Assembly: GCA_963788185.1 (NCBI GenBank)
Contig: CAWBGE010000010.1
Location: 310,001 to 374,000, forward strand
Reading direction: 5' to 3'
DNA: 64,000 nucleotides
From: CAIWHR01 sp963788185
GTDB lineage: Bacteria; Pseudomonadota; Gammaproteobacteria; Burkholderiales; Casimicrobiaceae
Under the pieces are notes generated by a model. It was not told the origin of the DNA. It searched no databases and saw only the letters and a program-made list of their open reading frames with translations. The position numbers and the translations under genes are program-made. Below are positions 15,853 through 25,442 of this stretch, piece by piece (within the stretch, counting starts at the first letter, position 1; each line of letters starts with the position of its first letter).

Positions 15853-16740
15853 CTATTTGCCGGTCTTCGCCGCCTGGCCGCCCTGGTTGCGGAAGAAACG
15901 GAAGAACTCCGACGACGGATCCAGCACCATCACGTCGTTCTTGTTCCTGAAGGTCGATTTGTACGCTTCGAGGCTGCGATAGAAGGCGTAGAAATCGGGG
16001 TTGGCGCCGTAGGCCTGCGCGTAGATCGCCGACGCCTTGGCGTCGCCGTCGCCCTTGACCTTCTGCGCCTGCTTGTACGCGTCGGCGAGAATCACGACCC
16101 GCTGGCGGTCGGCGTCGGCGCGGATCTTTTCGCTTTCGGCCTGCCCCAGCGAACGCAGCTCGTTGGCCACGCGGCGACGCTCCGACTCCATCCGCGCGTA
16201 CACGGGCCCGGTGACGTCGGGCGGAAGTTCGACACGGCGCAGTCGCACGTCGACGATTTCGACGCCGATTGTCTTCGCGTCCTGGTCGGCCTTCTGCCGC
16301 GTCGTGGTCATGATCTTGTCGCGCTCGGCGGAGATGGCATCGTGCATCGTGCGCTTGTTGAACTCCTCGGCGAGGTTCGAGCGCACCGTCTGCGACAGCC
16401 GGCGCCGCGCCGCTTCCTCGTCACCCTGGACGCTGATGTAGTACTGCTTCACGTCGGTGATCCGCCACTGGACGACGAAGTCGACCAGCAGCGGCTTCTT
16501 CTCGGATGTCGTGATGCGGTCGGGCTCGGCGTTGTCGAGCGTCAGGATCCGCTTGTCGTAGAACTTGACGTTCTGCAGCAGCGGCACCTTGAAGTAGAGG
16601 CCGGCAGTGGGCTTGGTGTCGATGATCTCGCCCAGCTGGAAGAGGATCGCGTACTGCTTCTGGTCGACCGTGTACAGCGCCTGCGAAAGCACCAGCAGCA
16701 CCGCGACGATCGCGGCCAGGATGGGCATCGTGAATTTCAT
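15853..16740 (-). CDS. hflC: HflC, SPFH-domain FtsH modulator
   Basis: This 295-residue protein has an N-terminal membrane anchor (about 4-23) and a band-7/SPFH domain (VDQKQYAILFQLGEI onward), with the coiled-coil region ESERRRVANELRSLGQAESEKIRADADRQ near residues 185-215. With HflK it forms a large periplasm-facing cage around the FtsH protease and modulates membrane protein quality control. Its start overlaps the hflK stop as ATGA (16737-16740), indicating coupled translation. Confidence 0.96.
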   Translation of the reverse strand: MKFTMPILAAIVAVLLVLSQALYTVDQKQYAILFQLGEIIDTKPTAGLYFKVPLLQNVKFYDKRILTLDNAEPDRITTSEKKPLLVDFVVQWRITDVKQYYISVQGDEEAARRRLSQTVRSNLAEEFNKRTMHDAISAERDKIMTTTRQKADQDAKTIGVEIVDVRLRRVELPPDVTGPVYARMESERRRVANELRSLGQAESEKIRADADRQRVVILADAYKQAQKVKGDGDAKASAIYAQAYGANPDFYAFYRSLEAYKSTFRNKNDVMVLDPSSEFFRFFRNQGGQAAKTGK

Positions 16741-17954
16741 CGCGATTCTCCGCCGCGTTCGCGGGCGCGCAGCGCTTCGCGCGAGCGCGCGCCGTCGATT
16801 GTCACTGTGGGTTCGGCCGCCGGGGGCGTCGACTGGCGTGCGGCCGGCAGATCCGCGGCCGCAGCCGGCGCAACCGCCGCCGCGCTTTGCTGGATCAGCT
16901 TGTCGAGCGGCAGGTAGAGCAGGCTGTTGCTACCGGCCTTCTGGTCGACCAGCACCTTGCTCGTGTTGCCGATGACCGACTGCATCATGTCGATGTACAG
17001 CCGCTCGCGGGTGACGCCGGGAGCCTTCGCGTACTCGACAAGGACCTGGCGGAAGCGCGACGCGTCGCCCTCGGCCTTCTGCACGACCTCGGCCTGGTAG
17101 CCGTTGGCTTCTTCGAGCAGGCGCGAGGCGTTGCCGCGCGCGCGGGGCACCACATCGTTGGCGTACGCCTGGCCCTCGTTGCGGAAGCGCTCGCGGTCCT
17201 GACCGGCTTTCACGGCGTCGTCGAAGGCCGTCTGCACCTTGTCGGGCGGCTGCACGTTCTGCAGCGTCACCTTCTGCACGTAGATGCCGGTGCCATAGCG
17301 ATCGAGCATTTCCTGCATCAGCTTCTCGGACGACTTGGCGATCTGCTCGCGTCCTTCGTACAGCGCGAAGTCCATCTTGGCCTTGCCGATCACCTCGCGC
17401 ATCGCGGTCTCGGCGACGAAGGCGACGGTCTGGTCGGGCCGCCTGACGTTGAAGAGATACGCCTCGGCGCTCTTCAGGTTGTACTGGACCGCGAACTGGA
17501 TATCGATGATGTTCTCGTCGTCCGTCAGCGACAGCGCTTCGCGCTCGACCTTGTTCTTCGGCGTATTGCGGTAGCCGATTTCGATCGTCTTGACCTGCGA
17601 GAAGTCGACCAACTCGACGCCCTCGACCGGGAACGGCAGGTGCCAGCGCGGACCCGGCTGCGTGGTCTCGGTGTACTTGCCGAAGCGCGTGACGACGCCG
17701 CGCCGGCCTTCGTCGACGATGTAGAAGCCGCTGGCGAGCCACACGCCGATGACCAGTGCGACCAGGATGCCGGCGCCACCCATCGGCAGCCGGAACTGCC
17801 GGCCTGGCGGTCCGGACGGCGGCTGGTTGTCGTCGGGACCCGACTTGCGGCCGAAGAGGTCGGAGAGCCGGCGGTTGACGTTGCGCCAGATCTCGTCGAG
17901 ATCCGGCGGTCCGCCGTTACCGCGCTTCCCCCATTGAGGATCGTTGAGCGACAT
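16737..17954 (-). CDS. hflK: HflK, SPFH-domain FtsH modulator
   Basis: This 405-residue partner of HflC has a Gly/Pro-rich cytosolic N-terminus (MSLNDPQWGKRGNGGPPDLDE), a membrane segment at about 58-75, and an SPFH domain starting YIVDEGRRGVVTRFGKY. The C-terminal region is a coiled coil followed by an Ala/Pro-rich tail. The complex regulates FtsH. The gene order hfq-hflX-hflK-hflC is conserved in Proteobacteria and preserved here. Confidence 0.96.
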   Translation of the reverse strand: MSLNDPQWGKRGNGGPPDLDEIWRNVNRRLSDLFGRKSGPDDNQPPSGPPGRQFRLPMGGAGILVALVIGVWLASGFYIVDEGRRGVVTRFGKYTETTQPGPRWHLPFPVEGVELVDFSQVKTIEIGYRNTPKNKVEREALSLTDDENIIDIQFAVQYNLKSAEAYLFNVRRPDQTVAFVAETAMREVIGKAKMDFALYEGREQIAKSSEKLMQEMLDRYGTGIYVQKVTLQNVQPPDKVQTAFDDAVKAGQDRERFRNEGQAYANDVVPRARGNASRLLEEANGYQAEVVQKAEGDASRFRQVLVEYAKAPGVTRERLYIDMMQSVIGNTSKVLVDQKAGSNSLLYLPLDKLIQQSAAAVAPAAAADLPAARQSTPPAAEPTVTIDGARSREALRARERGGESR

Positions 17955-18009
17955 GTAGAGACGTTACCGAGAAAGCGGAATCGGGACTGCCGGCAACTTC
18001 GGCACGCGT

Positions 18010-19149
18010 TCAGGCATTGACGGCGGGAGTGTCGAAGGCGCTCGGCAGCGGGATGTCGGCCGGAAAACGCTCCGCCAGCGCCGCGCGCAGTTCTGCGCAG
18101 CCCTCGCCGGTCAAAGCGCTCAATCGGACGGCGCGAATTATACCAGACTCGTCACGCTCGACGCCCGGAGCGAGGGCCGCGGCGTCGATCTTGTTCAGGA
18201 CGCGCAATTGCGCCACCTGGTCGGCGCCGATCTCGGCCAGCACCGTCTCGACGGCGGCGATCTGCTCGTCGCGGTTGGGGTGCGCAGCGTCGATGACGTG
18301 GAGCAGGAGGTCGGCGTCGGCGGCCTCGGAAAGGGTGGCGCGGAAAGCGGCGACCAGATCGTGCGGCAGGTCGCGGATGAAGCCGACGGTGTCGGAGAGA
18401 ACGATCGGATCGGCGCCGGCGACGTGGAAACGGCGCAGCGTCGTGTCGAGGGTGGCGAAGAGCTGGTCGGCCGCGTACGCCCGGGCCCGGGTCAGCCGGT
18501 TGAACAGCGTCGACTTGCCGGCGTTGGTATAGCCGACCAGGGCAACGGTGCGCACCGAGGCGCGCCGGCGGGTGCGGCTTTGCGTGGCGCGCTGTCGCGC
18601 GACGTGCGCCAGGCGCTCGTTCAGCACGCGCACACGGTTACCCAGCAATCGACGGTCGGTCTCGAGCTGCGTCTCCCCGGGGCCGCGCATGCCGATGCCG
18701 CCCTTTTGCCGCTCGAGGTGCGTCCAGCCGCCCACCAGGCGCGTGAGCTGGTGCTTGACCTGCGCGAGCTCGACCTGCAGCTTGCCTTCGGCGCTGCGCG
18801 CCCGCAGCGCAAAGATGTCGAGGATGAGGCTGACCCGATCGACGACGCGGCACTGCAGCGCCTGTTCGAGGTTGCGCTGCTGCGCGCCGGTGAGTTCGTG
18901 GTCGAAGATGACGAGATCGCCGTCGGCGGCTGCACGGCAGGCGCCAATCTCGTCCACCTTGCCTTTGCCGGCAAAGAGCGCCGCATCCGGCCGCTTGCGC
19001 TTGCCGGTGACGTGCCCGACGACGGTTGCGCCGGCGGAAAGGGCCAGCGCCTCGAGTTCGGCCATCCGCTGCGCGGGGTCGCCCTGCCCGAGGTCGAGGC
19101 CGACGAGAACGGCCCGGTCGCCGCCGGAGGGACGCTCAAACACGATCAT
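18010..19149 (-). CDS. hflX: Ribosome-associated GTPase HflX
   Basis: This 379-residue protein rescues or splits stalled ribosomes in a GTP-dependent way. The N-terminal domain includes HVTGKRKRPDAALFAGKGK and the glycine-rich GMRGPGETQLETDRR linker. The G domain has VGYTNAGKSTLFNRL (P-loop) and LSDTVGFIRDLPHDLV (G3). The ATG at 19149 (MIVFERPSGGDRA) gives the usual N-terminus; an ATG at 19203 would add 18 basic residues. It follows hfq with an 87-base gap, as in the standard cluster. Confidence 0.95.
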   Translation of the reverse strand: MIVFERPSGGDRAVLVGLDLGQGDPAQRMAELEALALSAGATVVGHVTGKRKRPDAALFAGKGKVDEIGACRAAADGDLVIFDHELTGAQQRNLEQALQCRVVDRVSLILDIFALRARSAEGKLQVELAQVKHQLTRLVGGWTHLERQKGGIGMRGPGETQLETDRRLLGNRVRVLNERLAHVARQRATQSRTRRRASVRTVALVGYTNAGKSTLFNRLTRARAYAADQLFATLDTTLRRFHVAGADPIVLSDTVGFIRDLPHDLVAAFRATLSEAADADLLLHVIDAAHPNRDEQIAAVETVLAEIGADQVAQLRVLNKIDAAALAPGVERDESGIIRAVRLSALTGEGCAELRAALAERFPADIPLPSAFDTPAVNA

Positions 19150-19236
19150 GCAGCGCAGCCGCGACCGGCCGCGCGCCGCGCGTGCGGCGGAGCCGCCGGA
19201 CAACGGCGTAAGGAGAACCGCTGGCGGAAGTACCGG

Positions 19237-19485
19237 TCAAGCGTCGCTATCGTCGGCGGGAACGTGATGCGGCATCACCACGGCACGCGCAGGCACGACG
19301 GTGGAAATCGCGTGCTTGTAGACCATCTGGGTGACGGTGTTCTTGAGCAGAACGACGTATTGGTCGAACGACTCGATCTGGCCTTGCAGCTTGATGCCGT
19401 TGACCAGGTAGATCGAGACCTGCACGTGTTCCTTGCGCAGGGTGTTCAGGAACGGGTCTTGTAGCATTTGCCCTTTGTTGCTCAT
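19237..19485 (-). CDS. hfq: RNA chaperone Hfq
   Basis: This 82-residue Sm-like protein pairs small regulatory RNAs with mRNAs. It begins MSNKGQMLQDPFLNTLRKEH and has the Sm1 region (VSIYLVNGIKLQGQIESFD) and Sm2 motif VYKHAIS (Tyr56-Lys57-His58), which form the proximal uridine site. The C-terminal tail is short, about 16 residues after the Sm core, as in many Betaproteobacteria. The frame is open upstream but the ATG at 19485 gives the family N-terminus. Confidence 0.97.
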   Translation of the reverse strand: MSNKGQMLQDPFLNTLRKEHVQVSIYLVNGIKLQGQIESFDQYVVLLKNTVTQMVYKHAISTVVPARAVVMPHHVPADDSDA

Positions 19486-19589
19486 CGCTTGCTCCGCGGT
19501 TGTTGTTGGCCGGGCCGTTGTCGAACGGACCGCCGCGCGGGCATCCTGGATCTCCCGCCAAGCCCCAAATGGGGGCGGAAACGGGGAGA

Positions 19590-20969
19590 TCAACGGCCTT
19601 TGCGGCGAGCGGGAGAGTCCGCGTACGGGTTGGCGCCGGTCTTGAATTGTACCCGAAGGGGGGTCCCGCGCAGTTTGAACGTGTCGGTGAAGAAATGTTC
19701 CAGATAACGGCGGTAGGAGTCCGGCACCGCCGCCAGCGCGGTGCCGTGAACGATGATCAGCGGCGGATTGTGCCCGCCCTGGTGCGCATAGCGCAGCTTG
19801 GGCCGGCCGCCGGCCGCGCGCGGAGGCTGTTGCTTCTCGACGGCAGCGATCAGCGCGCGGGTGAGCTTCGGGGTCGGCAGCCGCGCCATGGCCGCGGCAT
19901 AGGCGGCATCGACCGAGCGCATCAGGCCGGCGACACCCGAGCCTTTGCGGGCCGAGAGGTAGTGGTGATGCGCGAACGAGAGAAAGGCGAGCTTGCGGTC
20001 CACCTCGCGCTTGATTTCCTCGCGCCGGTCTGCCGGCAGGCCGTCCCATTTGTTGATGCCGATGACCAGCGCCCGGCCCGACTCGAGGATGAAGCCCGCA
20101 AGATGCGCGTCCTGATCGGAGATCTGCTGCTGTGCATCGAGCAGCAGCACGACGACGTTGGCGTACTCGATCGCCTGCATGGTCTTGATGACCGAAAACT
20201 TCTCGATCGCCTCGAACACCTTGCCGCGGCGGCGCACCCCGGCGGTGTCGATCAACGTGTACTGCCGCCCGCCGCGCTCGAAGTCCAGGTAGATCGAGTC
20301 GCGCGTCGTGCCCGGTTCATCGAACGCGATCACCCGCTCCTCGCCCAGCAGCGTGTTGACCAGCGTCGACTTGCCGACATTGGGTCGACCGATGATGGCC
20401 ACCTTGATCGGCCCCGCGGTCCGTTCCTCGCCCGGTTCTTCCGCGGCCTCGTCCGGCACCGGTTCGGGCAGCAGCTCGGGGGGCAGCCGCGCCAGCGCTT
20501 CTTCCATCAGCACCGCGACGTTGTCGCCGTGGGCCGAGGAGATGGGGTGGGGTTCGCCGAGCCCGAGTTCGTAGAACTCCGCGGCGGCACGTTCGGCCTG
20601 CAGGCCTTCGGCCTTGTTGGCCGCAAGTACCACCGGCCGACCGGATCGGCGCAGCAGGTCGGCGATCGTCCGGTCCTGCTCGGTCAATCCGCCGCGCGCG
20701 TCGACGAGGAACACGACGACGTCGGATTCGGCGATCGCCTGCCGCGTCTGTTTGGCCATCTCGTGCAGGATGCCGTCCTTGGCGACCGGCTCGAAGCCGC
20801 CGGTGTCGACGACCAGGAAGGCGCGCTCGCCGACGCGCGCCCGGCCGTAATGCCGGTCACGGGTGAGGCCGGGAAAATCGGCCACCAGAGCTGCGCGCGT
20901 CTTGGTGATGCGGTTGAACAGCGTCGACTTGCCCACGTTGGGGCGGCCGACCAGGACAATCGTGGGCAT
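19590..20969 (-). CDS. der: Ribosome assembly GTPase Der (EngA)
   Basis: This 459-residue protein carries two tandem G domains: the first with GRPNVGKSTLFNR at residue 8 onward and VDTGGFEP, the second with GRPNVGKSTLVNT and IDTAGVRRRGK. A C-terminal KH-like domain follows. It acts in 50S subunit assembly. The ATG at 20969 (MPTIVLVGRPN) is the normal start; one at 21014 adds 15 residues. Normally bamB lies directly upstream in this gene cluster; here about 2.4 kb with a prenyltransferase and cysK intervenes. Confidence 0.96.
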   Translation of the reverse strand: MPTIVLVGRPNVGKSTLFNRITKTRAALVADFPGLTRDRHYGRARVGERAFLVVDTGGFEPVAKDGILHEMAKQTRQAIAESDVVVFLVDARGGLTEQDRTIADLLRRSGRPVVLAANKAEGLQAERAAAEFYELGLGEPHPISSAHGDNVAVLMEEALARLPPELLPEPVPDEAAEEPGEERTAGPIKVAIIGRPNVGKSTLVNTLLGEERVIAFDEPGTTRDSIYLDFERGGRQYTLIDTAGVRRRGKVFEAIEKFSVIKTMQAIEYANVVVLLLDAQQQISDQDAHLAGFILESGRALVIGINKWDGLPADRREEIKREVDRKLAFLSFAHHHYLSARKGSGVAGLMRSVDAAYAAAMARLPTPKLTRALIAAVEKQQPPRAAGGRPKLRYAHQGGHNPPLIIVHGTALAAVPDSYRRYLEHFFTDTFKLRGTPLRVQFKTGANPYADSPARRKGR

Positions 20970-21091
20970 GCAAGGAACCAAATCAACTCCCGTGAGCGCG
21001 TGCGAGATTCGCACAGCCGCGCGTTCGATGCTCGACGCCCGTCACCCGGCGAACTCCCCGTCAACCGGTCGAGCGAGCCGAAGTGTACGTG

Positions 21092-22063
21092 TTATCGAGG
21101 TGGCATGAACATCGTTTCACCGTTCGCCCTGAGCCACGCCGTCAACCCGATGCCGAGCAACAGGGCGACGGTGTAGAGGATGAACAATTTCGAGATCCCG
21201 GCCATCTGCGCCGACTTGGTCGCGTGCGCGAACCCGCGGCGATGCATCGCCGACCGTTCGCGCCATCCGGCGACCGCCACGGCGGCAAGGGGCACCAGCG
21301 CCTCGACGCTCAGCACACGGAGCGGGATCAGCGCCACCGCGAGCAGCAGTGTCAGCAGCAGTTGCCCACTTATCAGCTGCCGGGCGCGATCGACGCCGAC
21401 GACGACGGCCAGCGTGCGCCGGCCGGCGCGGCCATCGCCCTCGATGTCGCAGGCGTTGTTGACCGACAGGATGGTGGCGATGAGCACGGTCGACGGCAGG
21501 CCCAGCCATCCGATGGCCGGTTCGAGCACCGGATGCTGGATGTACGCGGCGGTGGCGACCAGCACCGAGCCCAGCATCCCGCCGGCGAAGATTTCGCCGA
21601 TCGGCAGCTTCGCGATCGGCAGCGGCCCACCGCTGTAGAGCAGGGCGATCGCCATGCACGCTGCGCCTACGGCGACGATGCTCCAGTCGACCAGCATGCC
21701 GATCGCGACGCCCGCCAGGGCGGCGCCCCCGAACAGCATCCAGGCGAGCCTGCGGGCGAAGACGGGATCGATCCTGCGCTGCACCAGCACCTTCCAGCGC
21801 TCGACGTCGGAATCCACCGTATCCACACCATTGATGAAATCGTAGTAGCTGTTGAAGCTGGTCGTGCCCATGTCGATCAGCAGCGTGGCGACCAGCGTCA
21901 GCAGGAAGAGGCCGGGGGAGAACTCCCGCGTAAGCTGCATCGCGTAGGCAGTGCCGACCAGCACCGACGAAACGCTGATGATCTTGGTTCGGATGTCGAC
22001 GAGTTGGAGCACGTCCAGAGACGTCACTCGGGTCGAAACTCGAGCTGTCGGAGTTTCGCTCAT
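21092..22063 (-). CDS. UbiA-family prenyltransferase, MenA-like
   Basis: This 323-residue polytopic membrane protein has about eight or nine hydrophobic segments and both aspartate-rich motifs of UbiA prenyltransferases. The first is at Asn71-Asp75 with Asp81 and Asp85 (NSYYDFINGVDTVDSD), the second at Asn203-Asp206-Asp210 with GRRTLAV after it. The second motif (NNACDIEGDGRAGRRTL) is like that of MenA, which attaches a polyprenyl chain to 1,4-dihydroxy-2-naphthoate in menaquinone synthesis. No other men gene is present, so the substrate is uncertain. It breaks the der-bamB neighbourhood. Confidence 0.8.
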   Translation of the reverse strand: MSETPTARVSTRVTSLDVLQLVDIRTKIISVSSVLVGTAYAMQLTREFSPGLFLLTLVATLLIDMGTTSFNSYYDFINGVDTVDSDVERWKVLVQRRIDPVFARRLAWMLFGGAALAGVAIGMLVDWSIVAVGAACMAIALLYSGGPLPIAKLPIGEIFAGGMLGSVLVATAAYIQHPVLEPAIGWLGLPSTVLIATILSVNNACDIEGDGRAGRRTLAVVVGVDRARQLISGQLLLTLLLAVALIPLRVLSVEALVPLAAVAVAGWRERSAMHRRGFAHATKSAQMAGISKLFILYTVALLLGIGLTAWLRANGETMFMPPR

Positions 22064-22414
22064 ATGGTTCGCCGCTCTGGATCAGACTCTGCGGGCGTTC
22101 ACGGTACCACCTGCTGCCGTGCCGCCGGCTGACGCACGTCAAGCTGCTGCGGGATTCGTCCGCTCGACCCCAGCGATGACGGCGCTTCGCGCCATCGCGC
22201 ATGGTCTCGGCAGATCCGCGAACTCGAGGACGATCTCGGGATCGAGGTCTTCGCTCGCGCGGGCGCGCTGCAGACGGTGTTATAGCCGGCGGCGCTATCC
22301 ATGGCGAAAATGATTCCTTCTGGAGAGTACTCCCGGTTGGTATCCTTGCGGGGTGGCGGCTTCGTGGCCTGCCCTGGGTGCAGGACTGATTTCCACACAC
22401 GCCGAAAGAAGACG
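22064..22414. other. 351-base intergenic region between the prenyltransferase and cysK
   Basis: No intact gene is seen. The stretch separates divergent genes, so promoters for both should lie here, but no convincing -35/-10 pair stands out. It contains the short LysR-type coding vestige at 22205-22285 described separately and stop codons in all plus frames. A ribosome-site-like AAAGAAGA lies just ahead of the cysK ATG. Confidence 0.5.
22205..22285 (+). pseudogene. Vestige of a CysB/LysR-type regulator
   Basis: The plus-strand frame from 22205 to a TAG at 22283-22285 reads SRQIRELEDDLGIEVFARAG and a few further residues. This matches the end of the recognition helix and wing of CysB-type LysR regulators, where SRQIRELEDELG-like sequence is highly conserved. 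The upstream residues do not continue the helix-turn-helix and a stop follows within seven codons, so only a relic of about 20 residues remains. CysB controls cysteine biosynthesis, and cysK lies 130 bases downstream, which makes a true origin more likely than chance. Confidence 0.6.
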
Positions 22415-23392
<978 letters not shown>

Positions 23393-23459
23393 ACCTTCGC
23401 GCCGGTCCCGATGCGGGTCGGCCCGCCGGACCTGCGCCAGGACAGCGAGGATTCCTGCG

Positions 23460-24677
23460 TCAGCGCCCGCCCACCGCGTAGAGCGTGCCGCCCTCGGTCT
23501 GGAAGATCGCCTGCGCACCCATCGGCAAAGGTTGTGCGGTTGCCGGCGTGCCGTCGGTCGCGAGCCGACCGACGAGGCTGCCGTCGTTGCGGTCCATGAG
23601 ATGCACGTAGCCTTCGGCATCGACCACGCCGACGTGGTCGCCCACGATCACCGGACCGCCGATGCGCCTTGCGGCAAGCTTGTCCTGCTTCCACACCGAG
23701 GCGCCGGTCGCCTTGTCCAGCGCGTGGACATTGCTCTTGTCGTCGGTCGTGTAGAGGTAACGGGCGTCGATGGCGATGCCATCGAGGCTCGACACGTCGC
23801 GCGACCAAAGCAGCGTGCCGCGCAGGACATCGAAGCACGCGATCCGCCCCTGGAACGCCGCCGCGCAGACCTGCCGCTCCTCGACCACGGGCAGGCTGGT
23901 CACGTCGGCGATGCGCTCGAGTTCGGTCGCGCCCTTGGGTGTCGCCACGTTGGCTTCCCAGCCGACATTTCCGGTCGCGAGGTCGAGCGCGACGAGCTTT
24001 CCGCCCGCCGTGCCGACGAAGAGGCCGCCGCGACTGGTCGCGCCGCCGGCATAATTGCGCACCGTGAGCGGGGGGTTGATGCGCTGGTACACCCACCGGG
24101 TCTTGCCGTCGACGGCGGACAACCCGTAGATTCGACCGTCGCCCGACCACACGGCAACGATGCCCTCCGCGACGTCAGGCGGGCTGACGACCTCGCTGCT
24201 GACCTTCGATTGCCAGAGCGGGTTGCCGGCGGTATCGAAAGCGAACACCTCGCCCTTGTCGGTGCCGACCGCGACGATCGTCGCGTCGGCGCCCACGCCG
24301 GCGGACAGGCGCTTGCCGGTGGACACGCGCCACACGGTGCGGCCGGCAGAATCGATACGGGCCAGCGCACCATCGCTTGCGGTGACATAGACCGCGTCGC
24401 CAGTGGCCGCGGGGGAGAAACCGGGGCGGGCTTTGCCGATCGACACCTGCCATGCGACGGCCGGGGTGACCGTCGACTTGAACTCGGGCAGCGGTCCCGG
24501 CTTCTTCGATCCGCCGGTAATCCACGAGAACGACGGTGCCGGAATCGTGGGTATCCACGACGAGAGCGACGCGCATCCGGAGGCGAGGACGGCGAAGGCC
24601 ATGGCCAACACCAGCCCCGGCCCGCGCGATGCGGGCTGCATGGCGGCGCGCACGGCGCGGTGCGTCCCGATCGTCAT
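23460..24677 (-). CDS. bamB: Outer membrane assembly lipoprotein BamB
   Basis: This 405-residue lipoprotein has a signal peptide with lipobox VLASGC (Cys35), then an eight-bladed PQQ-type beta-propeller with repeated blade ends such as VYVTASDGALARID, GKLVALDLATGNVGW and VHALDKATGASVW. It scaffolds BamA in folding outer membrane proteins. Its ATG overlaps the stop of the upstream YfgM-like gene (24674-24677, ATGA), so translation is coupled. Length is normal for betaproteobacterial BamB. Confidence 0.95.
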   Translation of the reverse strand: MTIGTHRAVRAAMQPASRGPGLVLAMAFAVLASGCASLSSWIPTIPAPSFSWITGGSKKPGPLPEFKSTVTPAVAWQVSIGKARPGFSPAATGDAVYVTASDGALARIDSAGRTVWRVSTGKRLSAGVGADATIVAVGTDKGEVFAFDTAGNPLWQSKVSSEVVSPPDVAEGIVAVWSGDGRIYGLSAVDGKTRWVYQRINPPLTVRNYAGGATSRGGLFVGTAGGKLVALDLATGNVGWEANVATPKGATELERIADVTSLPVVEERQVCAAAFQGRIACFDVLRGTLLWSRDVSSLDGIAIDARYLYTTDDKSNVHALDKATGASVWKQDKLAARRIGGPVIVGDHVGVVDAEGYVHLMDRNDGSLVGRLATDGTPATAQPLPMGAQAIFQTEGGTLYAVGGR

Positions 24678-25390
24678 TTGGCCGGCGCTGCGGGGGCCGC
24701 CGGCGCGGGCGACGGAGCCGCAGCTGCTGCATTGCCGCCCGATGCTGCGGGTCCCAGCGGACCGCCCAGCGAGTCGAGCTTCACCTGGATGTACGCGCGA
24801 TAGGGCGATTTGGCATCGATCTTGGCGAGCGCGGTCTGGTAAGCCGTGCGCGCTTCGTCGCCGCGGCCGGCGGCGGCGAGTATGTCGCCGCGCAGATCGG
24901 CATAGACACCGGCAAACGGCTCGTCGTGCCTTGCGTCCAGCGTGCGCAACGCCTCGTCGTTCTGCTTGTCGTCGAACAGGGCCTCGGCGAGGCGAAAGCG
25001 GGCGATCTGCTTCAGCTCATCCTCGCTGGCACGATCCAGCACGAACTGGAGCTGCGTCCTGGCGCCGGTCTTGTCGCCGCTCTTGAACAGCATTCCGGCA
25101 ACGACCATCGCCGCACGCGGCGCGTAGCCGGTGCCGGCGTAGCGATCGGCGAGCTGCGTCATCGCGTCCCTGGCCTTCGCGAGGTCGTCGCTGCGCGCTG
25201 CCGAGGCGACTGCGCCGTACAGCACCGACGCCTGCTCGGCCTGGTTGTGCTGCCACCATCGCCAAGCCTGAACGCCCACGACCGACAGGCAGACGGCGAT
25301 GACGACGCCGCTCACCGTGTTGCCCCAGAGCTTCCACCAGAGCTTGAGATCGTCGAGTTGTTCCTGCTCTTCGAGGTCGTAGACTGCCAT
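24674..25390 (-). CDS. YfgM-like membrane-anchored TPR protein
   Basis: This 238-residue protein has the YfgM signature start (MAVYDLEEQEQLDDLKLWWKLWG as its first 23 residues), one membrane segment at about 24-42, and a periplasmic TPR-like region, ending in an Ala/Pro-rich tail. YfgM interacts with the Sec translocon and the chaperone PpiD in other bacteria. It lies between hisS and bamB, the standard order. The ATG at 25390 is used; an open extension to 25474 lacks family similarity. Confidence 0.92.
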   Translation of the reverse strand: MAVYDLEEQEQLDDLKLWWKLWGNTVSGVVIAVCLSVVGVQAWRWWQHNQAEQASVLYGAVASAARSDDLAKARDAMTQLADRYAGTGYAPRAAMVVAGMLFKSGDKTGARTQLQFVLDRASEDELKQIARFRLAEALFDDKQNDEALRTLDARHDEPFAGVYADLRGDILAAAGRGDEARTAYQTALAKIDAKSPYRAYIQVKLDSLGGPLGPAASGGNAAAAAPSPAPAAPAAPAK

Positions 25391-25442
25391 CGTCGTTCCC
25401 TTTTCCGTTGCTTTTCGTGTCTTGTTGCGCCCGCAGGCGGTT

